26,327 nt of DNA from an uncultured Campylobacter sp. (GTDB lineage: Bacteria; Actinomycetota; Actinomycetes; Mycobacteriales; Mycobacteriaceae): positions 1 to 26,327 of the forward strand of contig CAMIME010000033.1 in assembly GCA_946221035.1 (NCBI GenBank), written 5' to 3'. Below the pieces are notes generated by a model, which was not told the DNA's origin, did no database searches, and saw only the letters and a program-made list of their open reading frames with translations. The translations under genes and the position numbers were made by a program. Positions 6,475-12,669 of the stretch are shown here, piece after piece. Within the stretch, counting starts at the first letter, position 1. Each line of letters begins with the position of its first letter.

Positions 6475-7008
6475 TTACTTCTTCCCCAGCGCCAGCATCT
6501 TAACACCCTCAGCAAGCAGTTTCCTCCCGCCTGGCGCTAATGACACGACGAGGGCGGCAGCTCCCGCACCTATTGTCATCAACGTTTCCTTCTGCAGTTG
6601 CAGCGCCTGAAGCCCGAACCGTTTGTTGTTGACGTCGTGTTCAAATGCGAGGTTATCCAGCTCACGAATCTGTTCCAGGATCGATTTCTTCATCTCCTCC
6701 GACGTCGAAGGATCTTCAAGCAAGCCCTTAAGGATCTCTTTCGTTTGGGCGGCCGCCGCGTAGTAGTTGGCAGAGCTGGCATCGTTGCTTTTCACAGCCT
6801 CATTCAGCGACGAGTCCATCGAAGCGGTCATGTCGTGGAAGGTTTGCAGCGCGAGCCTCAGTAACGCGGCCTGCACCGCCCCGCTCGGCTCATCGTTCTG
6901 CCACATTTTGGCAAGCTCCAAGACTTTCTCCCCGCTCATCTCCCGCAGAGATTCGACGCCCAGGGCGCGCCGGAGATCATCGACGCTTTCAATCTTCACC
7001 TTTGCCAC
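6475..7008 (-). CDS. Hypothetical alpha-helical protein with C-terminal membrane segment
   Basis: 177 aa, function unknown. The start is GTG 7008, 12 nt after the stop of the CAP-domain gene, with only a weak GGCG before it, so it is probably translationally coupled. It opens with a short DDLRRALGVESLREMSG motif. Then follow long amphipathic helices rich in Glu, Lys, Leu and Ala (about 35-140) that could form a coiled-coil bundle. A hydrophobic stretch spans about 142-158 (TLMTIGAGAAALVVSLA) and the tail is basic. There is no signal peptide, so the helical part is probably cytoplasmic with a C-terminal tail anchor. It gives the impression of a sporadic uncharacterised family also seen in Firmicutes; that is memory, not evidence. 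Co-transcription with the CAP gene suggests a shared envelope-related role. Confidence 0.7.
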   Translation of the reverse strand: MAKVKIESVDDLRRALGVESLREMSGEKVLELAKMWQNDEPSGAVQAALLRLALQTFHDMTASMDSSLNEAVKSNDASSANYYAAAAQTKEILKGLLEDPSTSEEMKKSILEQIRELDNLAFEHDVNNKRFGLQALQLQKETLMTIGAGAAALVVSLAPGGRKLLAEGVKMLALGKK

Positions 7009-7020
7009 CGCCTAGAACCC

Positions 7021-8040
7021 CTACAACGGCCTCGCAACGCCGAGCATCTGCGCGACCTGCGGACCGTAGGTGGCCACCAGCCCGAGCACGATGAAGACGA
7101 CGGCCAGCGCAGTCGCGGCCCCATCCGAGAGCTGGATTTTCGACGACACCGCGTCGACCACAGGTGACGGATCGAAGGAAGGTGCACCCGCTCCGCCGCC
7201 GGAGGGGGCGAACTTGCCGCCGCGGCCCTCTGGAAGGGACCTGCTCAGGCGCGGGTCTGACTTCCGGGGAAGCCCCTTGGTGCGGTCAAGCGGGCCGCCC
7301 AAAATAACCTGATCCTCGGAGAGGTTGGCCATTCGACGCTTCCCGGAGGGGTCACGCGGGGCACGCCAGCCGCCCAGCCCGAGGATCTCCAGGGCACCCG
7401 TGGGCACGTAGGCCTGTTGCATGGAGTCCCGCACGGAAGGCCACGAGCCCACCGGAATCCTGTTCGGGCCACCGTCGATGAACACCTGGTCGCGGGTGAA
7501 AACTGTGGTAGCAAAGACGGCCTGCTTATCCACCACGATACCCACGCCCATTCCCTGATGGGTCTCATCCAGCATGCTGTCGTTGTGGGAGGGCGAGTTG
7601 CGCCAGGCGTTGAAGGCCATCTGGGCAAGGGCGGCCCAGTCGCCGTCGTTAAGCTGGCTTGCTTGCTTTCGGCCGGGGGTTGTTTCGGCCATGACGATCT
7701 CGCCGCTGTAGTAAGCACTTGTCGCCTGAGACGAGTGCCCGCCAGATAGGAAGCCGGGGCCCGAGGCATCCGCGTTGGTTCGGCTCCACCTTTCGGAGAA
7801 GTCGCTCAAGTCCACGTGCACGAATAGCGGGGTCAGGCCCTGGGTGACGCGGTAATCGTTGATCATTTCCGCAACCGCTTGAGCGACGACGCGCTGCTTG
7901 TCCTGCACGGAAAGATCCCGCAAACTGGTCGCGAGCGCCGCCTGCGCGGACGCGGTGGAAATGACGGGTGGGGTCAATGTCGCGGCACCGGAGAAGGTGA
8001 GGCCGGCCGCTAGGGCGAGGGCGATGGGAGCACGCTGCAT
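7021..8040 (-). CDS. Secreted CAP (SCP/PR-1-like) domain protein with C-terminal anchor
   Basis: 339 aa. A signal peptide is clear (residues 1-33, ending in STASAQ-A). The CAP domain spans roughly 50-185: AEMINDYRVTQGLTPL, His102 in GGHSSQ, Glu114/Glu119 in GEIVMAE, WRNSPSHNDSML with His152, then MGVGIVV. These are the family's conserved cavity residues. A proline/glycine/serine-rich linker follows and leads to a hydrophobic helix at about 307-325 near the C-terminus. The protein is therefore exported and held on the outer face of the membrane. The molecular function of bacterial CAP proteins is mostly unknown; binding of wall or lipid ligands is often proposed. The start is ATG 8040, 7 nt after a TAGCAT box, with no Shine-Dalgarno, so probably leaderless. 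It leads an operon with the helical protein at 6475-7008. Confidence 0.88.
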   Translation of the reverse strand: MQRAPIALALAAGLTFSGAATLTPPVISTASAQAALATSLRDLSVQDKQRVVAQAVAEMINDYRVTQGLTPLFVHVDLSDFSERWSRTNADASGPGFLSGGHSSQATSAYYSGEIVMAETTPGRKQASQLNDGDWAALAQMAFNAWRNSPSHNDSMLDETHQGMGVGIVVDKQAVFATTVFTRDQVFIDGGPNRIPVGSWPSVRDSMQQAYVPTGALEILGLGGWRAPRDPSGKRRMANLSEDQVILGGPLDRTKGLPRKSDPRLSRSLPEGRGGKFAPSGGGAGAPSFDPSPVVDAVSSKIQLSDGAATALAVVFIVLGLVATYGPQVAQMLGVARPL

Positions 8041-8047
8041 GCCCCCG

Positions 8048-8084
8048 ATGCTAGTGCCCGGTGACGTCGCGGGATGGTTAAGAT
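8048..8084. promoter_or_regulatory. Divergent leaderless promoters of the CAP gene and the facing secreted-protein gene
   Basis: The spacer of 51 bp carries TAGCAT on the minus strand (8053-8048), 7 nt before ATG 8040. It carries TAAGAT on the plus strand (8079-8084), 7 nt before ATG 8092. The -10 boxes are only 25 bp apart, so each promoter's -35 region overlaps the other promoter. The pair is probably co-regulated or mutually interfering. Confidence 0.5.
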
Positions 8085-8091
8085 ACCCGCT

Positions 8092-8772
8092 ATGCGTACG
8101 TCCCTTTTCGCCGGCTTTGTCGCCGCTTCCGTCGTTCTCGCTTCTGTCAACGTGGCCCCCGCGGTGGCTCAGACCACCCCCGCTGACCCGGCTGCCACGA
8201 ACGCCGCGCAGGACACCAAGAACGCGCAGGACCCAGAAGGAACCGACAAGACGAACTCGGCGGAGACGAAGGATGGCGACGCCAAGGAGGGCACGGACCC
8301 AGCTGATGCCGTCACAGCGCTGAAAGACACTCGCGACGCTTTCCGGGAGCTTTCCGCAGCTACTGGCGCCGGAGAGAACGGGGAGGGCTCCTCGCTCGAA
8401 GCCCTTGACCGCGACCCGGAGAACGACCCCCTCTACATCGACCCAGAGAAGAACCCTCTGAAGAAAGTGTCGAGCTCAGAGATGTTCTTGAGCGTCACCG
8501 GTAAACCCGCTGAGGGTGAGGAACCGAATGTTGCGCAGGCGTGGGCCGCGAATTCCTCGATCCCCGACACCGCAAACCCGGTTGAGTTGTGGAAGCAGGA
8601 AGCCCAGGGCTCCGCGATGATGTCTTCGGGCCTGTTCACCGGCGATTTTGCCCAGAGCTCCGCGGGTTCTTCCCAGGCAACGTCAGTGCTCTTACCGGTC
8701 ATTTTCGGCGTCATGGTGATCGGTCAGATTATTGAGTTGATCATGCGCGGTGTGCGCATGGCCTCGCGCTAA
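8092..8772 (+). CDS. Secreted protein with acidic linker and C-terminal membrane helix
   Basis: 226 aa, no family recognised. I chose ATG 8092 (MRTSLFAGFV) because the in-frame ATG at 8074 lies inside the promoter, before the -10 box. A signal peptide covers residues 1-26 (ending APAVA). A low-complexity region rich in Thr, Asp, Glu, Ala and Lys follows, then a less biased region containing RDPENDPLYIDPEKNPLKKV. The last 29 residues form a hydrophobic helix (about 199-217, LLPVIFGVMVIGQIIELIM) with a basic end (RGVRMASR). It should be exported and anchored by its C-terminus, the same topology as the divergent CAP protein. The shared spacer and topology suggest the two act together. A strong hairpin terminator follows. 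Confidence 0.75.
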   Translation: MRTSLFAGFVAASVVLASVNVAPAVAQTTPADPAATNAAQDTKNAQDPEGTDKTNSAETKDGDAKEGTDPADAVTALKDTRDAFRELSAATGAGENGEGSSLEALDRDPENDPLYIDPEKNPLKKVSSSEMFLSVTGKPAEGEEPNVAQAWAANSSIPDTANPVELWKQEAQGSAMMSSGLFTGDFAQSSAGSSQATSVLLPVIFGVMVIGQIIELIMRGVRMASR

Positions 8773-8789
8773 CCTTCAGAGAATTCTTT

Positions 8790-8825
8790 CGCGGCGGGCG
8801 AAAACCCCGTCAGCTGCCCGCCGCG
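8790..8825 (+). terminator. Terminator after the secreted-protein gene
   Basis: CGCGGCGGGC (8790-8799) pairs over 10 bp with GCCCGCCGCG (8816-8825), 17 nt past the stop codon. A short T-rich run (CAACTTTTAT) follows a few bases later. Confidence 0.65.
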
Positions 8826-8861
8826 TGTGGCAACTTTTATGCGGCGCGCTCGCGGATTAAT

Positions 8862-8877
8862 ATACGGCGCAGCGTAT
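8862..8877. promoter_or_regulatory. Inverted repeat in the promoter region of the amino-acid ABC operon
   Basis: ATACG-GCGCAG-CGTAT is a perfect 5-bp-arm inverted repeat. It overlaps the candidate -10 boxes TAATAT (8858-8863) and TATCTT (8875-8880), 25 bp before the lipoprotein start. An operator is possible; the regulator is unknown. Confidence 0.35.
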
Positions 8878-8902
8878 CTTTTCATCCAAGTTTGAAAGTC
8901 TC

Positions 8903-9814
8903 ATGGAAGTACCACATATTTTGCGGCGAGGAAGCATCCTCGCCGCCAGCCTCACAACGGCGGCCCTGCTCACCGGGTGCGTCACCAACGTCGAGGGCGG
9001 CACGCCTGAGGGGTGGCAGCCAATCGTCCCCGATGCGGTGCCCGAGATCGCCGCAATGGTCCCTCCCGAAGTTTCCGCCGACGGGGTATTCACCATCGGT
9101 GCTAACCCCCCGTTCGCCCCGTTTGAGTTCAAAGATTCCAACGGCCACCTGATCGGGGTCGAAATGGACCTCGCACACGCGCTCGCGGGCGTCATGGGCC
9201 TGGAATTTCGGGGCGAAGACATGGACTTCGCCATGATCCTTCCTGCTGTCACTGCTGGCAGCCTCGACGCGGGCGCGTCCGGATTCACTGATACGGAGGA
9301 GCGGCGCAAGAGCTACGACTTCGTGAACTTCCTGTACGCGGGCGTGCAGTGGGCAAGCCAACCTGGTTCGGGGGTTGATCCTGAGAATCCGTGCGGCCTC
9401 ACCGTGTCGGTGCAGCGCACCACGGTGTCGGAGACCGACGACGTGCGTCCGAAATCCGAGGCTTGTGAGGCCGCGGGCAAGGAGCCGATCACGGTGCTTG
9501 CATTCGACACCGCCGATAATGCGGCTCTGGCCGCTCTCGTCGGTCGCGCCGACGCGTACAGCGCGGACTCACCGGTCTCGGCCTGGGCAGTAGAACGCTC
9601 GGACGGCGAGTTGGAGCTGATCGGCGACATGTTCGATGCAGCCCCCTACGGCATCGCCGTGCCCAAGGGCTCCGCCTTGGCCCCGGCGCTTGCGGCAGCG
9701 ATGCAGCATCTCATCGACACGGGCGACTACCAGCGCATTCTCGCTCAGTGGAATATCTCTTCGGGCCTGTTGGACCGTGCGCTCATCAACGAACAACCCG
9801 TGGAAGGACAGTGA
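8903..9814 (+). CDS. Polar amino-acid ABC transporter, substrate-binding lipoprotein
   Basis: 303 aa, a family 3 periplasmic-type binding protein. A lipoprotein signal ends in LLTGC with Cys26 as the lipidation site, so it is held on the outer face of the membrane. The family core is visible: FTIGANPPFAPFEFKDSNG, IGVEMDLAHALAGVMGLEF, FAMILPAVTAGSLDAGASGF with TDTEERRKSYDFVNFLYAG, and the late YGIAVPKGSALAPAL. The DSNG...GVEMDLAHA stretch forms the ligand-binding lobe typical of amino-acid binders. The start is ATG 8903, with only GAAAG as a weak Shine-Dalgarno. It is first of three genes, 8 nt before the permease. The C. glutamicum genes at the same locus are thought to import arginine, so a basic amino acid is a reasonable guess; the substrate cannot be read from the sequence. 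Confidence 0.93.
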   Translation: MEVPHILRRGSILAASLTTAALLTGCVTNVEGGTPEGWQPIVPDAVPEIAAMVPPEVSADGVFTIGANPPFAPFEFKDSNGHLIGVEMDLAHALAGVMGLEFRGEDMDFAMILPAVTAGSLDAGASGFTDTEERRKSYDFVNFLYAGVQWASQPGSGVDPENPCGLTVSVQRTTVSETDDVRPKSEACEAAGKEPITVLAFDTADNAALAALVGRADAYSADSPVSAWAVERSDGELELIGDMFDAAPYGIAVPKGSALAPALAAAMQHLIDTGDYQRILAQWNISSGLLDRALINEQPVEGQ

Positions 9815-9822
9815 GGAACGCC

Positions 9823-10791
9823 ATGAGTACTTCGCACTCCGTGATTCGCCCGCTCGGCGAACGCCGCCAGCGCCCCGACGCCATTCAGGCCAAACCGTTG
9901 CGACACCCCGGCCGTTGGGCGTTGGCAGCCATCCTCGCCGCGCTCGTGGTGTGGTTCGTTATCGGCGCCGCGCGTAACGACGCCTACGGCTGGGACACCT
10001 ACTTCCAATACCTCTTCGATACCCGCATTGCTGTCGCGGCGCTGCACACCATCGCGATCACCATCCTCGCCATGCTCATTGGCGTTGTCGGTGGCGTGTT
10101 GCTCGCGGTCATGCGGATGAGCCCGAACCCCGTGTTTAAGACCGTCGCGTGGGTGTTTTTGTGGATTTTCCGTGGTACTCCGGTCTATGTCCAGTTGATG
10201 TTCTGGGGTTTGGTGGGCGCTATTTACGACTCCATCAATCTCGGCTTCACCGAAATTCCGCTCGAGCCCTTCACCTCCTCCGCGTTCGCGCTCGCCGTGG
10301 TGGGCTTGGGGCTGAACGAGGCCGCGTACATGGCGGAAATCGTCCGCTCCGGTGTGTCCTCCGTACCGGAAGGTCAGGTGGAGGCGTCTAAGGCGCTCGG
10401 CATGAGCTGGCGCCAGACCATGACCCGCACGGTCCTGCCGCAGGCGATGCGCATCATCATCCCGCCGACCGGCAACGAGTTCATCTCGCTGCTGAAGACT
10501 TCCTCGCTCGTCGTAGCCGTGCCCTATACCCTCGAGCTGTTCGGCCGCTCGACCGACATCGCGGCCGCATTGTTCGAGCCGGTGCCGATGCTGCTCGTGG
10601 CCGCCACGTGGTACCTCATCATCACCTCGATTTTGATGGTGGGTCAGCACTACCTTGAGAAGTACTTCGACCGCGGCGCCACCCGCCAACTCACCGCGCG
10701 CCAACTGGCGTCGCTTGCAGATGCCGAAGGCACCATCCCGAACAACGTCCAGATCATCGAAGCCCCCGAGCAGAAGGGACGCCGCGCATGA
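9823..10791 (+). CDS. Polar amino-acid ABC transporter, permease
   Basis: 322 aa, HisM/GlnP-type permease. The start is ATG 9823 (MSTSHSVIRPL), 6 nt after a GAGGAA; an open frame extends 25 codons upstream into the preceding gene but has no start signal. A hydrophobic N-terminal helix (about 33-50) is followed by the five-helix core. The EAA loop that docks the ATPase is at about 178-206 (SSVPEGQVEASKALGMSWRQ, then TVLPQAMRIIIPP). The RGTPVYVQLMFWG motif of this family is at about 117-129. A long hydrophilic C-terminal tail of about 40 residues lies in the cytoplasm. Only one permease gene is present, so it should act as a homodimer. Its stop overlaps the ATPase start in ATGA. Confidence 0.94.
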   Translation: MSTSHSVIRPLGERRQRPDAIQAKPLRHPGRWALAAILAALVVWFVIGAARNDAYGWDTYFQYLFDTRIAVAALHTIAITILAMLIGVVGGVLLAVMRMSPNPVFKTVAWVFLWIFRGTPVYVQLMFWGLVGAIYDSINLGFTEIPLEPFTSSAFALAVVGLGLNEAAYMAEIVRSGVSSVPEGQVEASKALGMSWRQTMTRTVLPQAMRIIIPPTGNEFISLLKTSSLVVAVPYTLELFGRSTDIAAALFEPVPMLLVAATWYLIITSILMVGQHYLEKYFDRGATRQLTARQLASLADAEGTIPNNVQIIEAPEQKGRRA

Positions 10792-11561
10792 CCGTCAAGC
10801 AAACCCCAATGATCCAGGCCGTCGACGTGTGGAAGTCCTTCGGCAACCTCGACGTGCTCAAGGGCATCGATCTCGAGGTCGCCCCTGGTGAGGTCACGTG
10901 TCTTATCGGCCCGTCCGGCTCCGGCAAGTCCACCCTGCTGCGCTGCGTGAACCACCTCGAGCAGGTCACCGCCGGGCGTCTCTACGTCGACGGCGAGCTC
11001 ATCGGCTACCGCGAGCGCGACGGGGTCCTCCACGAAATGAGTGAGAAGGACGCCGCGATGCAGCGCCGGGACATCGGCATGGTGTTCCAGAACTTCAACC
11101 TCTTCGGCCACCGCACGGTGTTAGACAACATCATCGAGGCCCCGGTGCACGTCAAAGGCCAGCCCGTCAACGAAGCCAAGGCCCGCGCGATGGAGCTTCT
11201 GGCGATGGTCGGCCTCGAGTCGAAGGCCGACGCCTACCCGATCCAGCTCTCCGGCGGCCAACAGCAGCGCGTGGCCATCGCGAGGGCAGTCGCCATGGAT
11301 CCGAAGCTCATGCTTTTCGACGAACCCACGTCCGCCCTCGACCCCGAGCTCGTGGGAGAGGTGCTGCGCGTGATGCAGGATCTGGCTGCGCAGGGCATGA
11401 CCATGCTCGTGGTCACCCACGAGCTCGCATTCGCTCACGAGGTGGCGGACCGGGTCGCGTTCATGGATGGCGGCCAGATCGTGGAGTACGGCACCCCGGA
11501 GCAGGTGCTGGATAACCCGCAACACGAGCGCACGAAGGCGTTCGTGTCCACCCTGTTTTAA
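10788..11561 (+). CDS. Polar amino-acid ABC transporter, ATPase
   Basis: 257 aa, GlnQ/HisP type, complete. Walker A is GPSGSGKST (residues 41-49). The Q-loop is VFQNFNLFGH, the signature LSGGQQQRVAIARA, Walker B LMLFDEPTSALD, and the switch histidine lies in VVTHELAFA. The start ATG overlaps the permease stop by 4 nt, which indicates translational coupling. It powers the importer formed with the two preceding genes. A small insertion around residues 74-85 (GYRERDGVLHEM) before the Q-loop is common in this subfamily. It converges on coaD with only 14 bp between stops, where CACC-GGGC-GGTG (11564-11575) makes a tiny hairpin. Confidence 0.96.
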   Translation: MTVKQTPMIQAVDVWKSFGNLDVLKGIDLEVAPGEVTCLIGPSGSGKSTLLRCVNHLEQVTAGRLYVDGELIGYRERDGVLHEMSEKDAAMQRRDIGMVFQNFNLFGHRTVLDNIIEAPVHVKGQPVNEAKARAMELLAMVGLESKADAYPIQLSGGQQQRVAIARAVAMDPKLMLFDEPTSALDPELVGEVLRVMQDLAAQGMTMLVVTHELAFAHEVADRVAFMDGGQIVEYGTPEQVLDNPQHERTKAFVSTLF

Positions 11562-11575
11562 GCCACCGGGCGGTG

Positions 11576-12052
11576 TCAGCGGAACTTTTCCAACATCGCC
11601 TCGCGGACGGCATCGGGGACAAGACCCGTGATGTCGCCGCCGTACTTGGCCACCTCCTTGGTCAGGGATGATGAGATGTAGCCATACTTCTCGTCCGTCA
11701 GCAGGAAGTAGGTATCTACCCCGGTCAGGCGTCGGTTCATCTGCGCCATGGGCAGTTCGTATTCGTAGTCGAGGGAAGATCGCAGGCCTTTCACCAGCGC
11801 CGTGATGCCGTGCGCGCTGGTGTAGTCCACTAACAGCCCGCCCCAGGAATCCACCCGCACGCCGGCGAGGTGGGAGGTGGCGTTGCGGATGAGGTTCACC
11901 CGCTCGTCGATAGTAAAAAGCCCCGAAGTCTTTGTCGGGTTGCCCGTGACCAGCACCACCACTTCGTCGAAATGGCGGGATGCGCGGGTGACAATGTCCA
12001 GGTGGCCGTTGGTGATCGGGTCGAACGAGCCGGGGCAGACCGCAGTTGTCAT
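11576..12052 (-). CDS. coaD: Phosphopantetheine adenylyltransferase
   Basis: Adds AMP from ATP to 4'-phosphopantetheine, the fourth step of coenzyme A synthesis. 158 aa, normal length. The nucleotidyltransferase motif GSFDPITNGH is at residues 8-17. The RSSLDYEYELPMAQMNR region binds phosphopantetheine, and the ISSSLTKEVA motif is near the C-terminus. The ATG at 12052 directly follows the rsmD stop (TAGATG). Its Shine-Dalgarno GGAGGATTAG lies inside the last codons of rsmD, so translation is coupled. It is the last gene of the thiL-coaD operon. The rsmD-coaD pairing is widely conserved in bacteria. Confidence 0.97.
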   Translation of the reverse strand: MTTAVCPGSFDPITNGHLDIVTRASRHFDEVVVLVTGNPTKTSGLFTIDERVNLIRNATSHLAGVRVDSWGGLLVDYTSAHGITALVKGLRSSLDYEYELPMAQMNRRLTGVDTYFLLTDEKYGYISSSLTKEVAKYGGDITGLVPDAVREAMLEKFR

Positions 12053-12643
12053 CTAATCCTCCATCTCGGGGCCTAGCTCGGGATCAGCGTAGACCGCCAT
12101 GTCCATGCGGGCGATGCCGTAGAGACGCTTCTTCAGCTTCTGCCCGGTCGGTGTGAACTCGGGCGGCCACGCGGTTTCGGGGCTTTCCCGGTGTCGTTCG
12201 ATGACGACCACGGCGCCGTCGACAAGCAGCGGCTTGAGCGCTTCCACCATCTCCGCCACAGTCTCATCCGCCAGCTCGTACGGCGGATCCGCGAGCACAA
12301 TGTCGAAGTGCTTGCGCGGTGCGCGCGCGACGTACGTCGACGCTTTCACCGGCTCAATGTGCACGTTCGGGTGGCCGACGACGCCCGCGTTGAACTCCAT
12401 CACGCGCACGGCCTCGGGGTTGTTGTCCACGAGCACGACCTCCGCAGCGCCGCGCGACGCGGCCTCGAGCCCCAGCGCCCCGGAGCCAGCGAAAAGATCG
12501 AGCACGTGCTTATCGACGAACCCGAAGCGCACCTGAAGGGAAGAAAACAACCCCTCCCTCGCCCGGTCGGAGGTGGGGCGTGTGCCCTCCGGCGGGACCT
12601 TGATCTTGCGGCCGCGGGCCTCTCCAGAGATGATCCGGTTCAT
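12053..12643 (-). CDS. rsmD: 16S rRNA (guanine-966-N2)-methyltransferase
   Basis: Methylates G966 of 16S rRNA using S-adenosylmethionine. 196 aa from ATG 12643 (MNRIISGEARGRKIKVPPEG), the standard RsmD opening; the open frame extends further upstream but only as a shadow of recG. The SAM-binding motif is DLFAGSGALGLE (49-60), the acidic loop VLVDNN (about 70-75), and the catalytic DPPY is at 119-122. It starts 26 nt after the recG stop. A TAGAGT box (12657-12652) ends 8 nt before the ATG, so an internal leaderless promoter for rsmD-coaD is possible. No clear Shine-Dalgarno is present. Confidence 0.96.
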   Translation of the reverse strand: MNRIISGEARGRKIKVPPEGTRPTSDRAREGLFSSLQVRFGFVDKHVLDLFAGSGALGLEAASRGAAEVVLVDNNPEAVRVMEFNAGVVGHPNVHIEPVKASTYVARAPRKHFDIVLADPPYELADETVAEMVEALKPLLVDGAVVVIERHRESPETAWPPEFTPTGQKLKKRLYGIARMDMAVYADPELGPEMED

Positions 12644-12651
12644 AGCGCTCA

Positions 12652-12657
12652 ACTCTA
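12652..12657 (-). promoter_or_regulatory. Possible internal -10 box for rsmD-coaD
   Basis: Minus-strand TAGAGT lies 8 nt before the rsmD ATG, in the 26-nt gap after recG. The geometry equals that of other leaderless starts in this window, but one hexamer alone is weak evidence. Confidence 0.3.
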
Positions 12658-12669
12658 ACCCTTGGGGTG

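Noticed and set aside
11564..11575. Terminator between the ABC ATPase gene and coaD
   Set aside because: The stem is only 4 bp and has no T-run; too weak to call.
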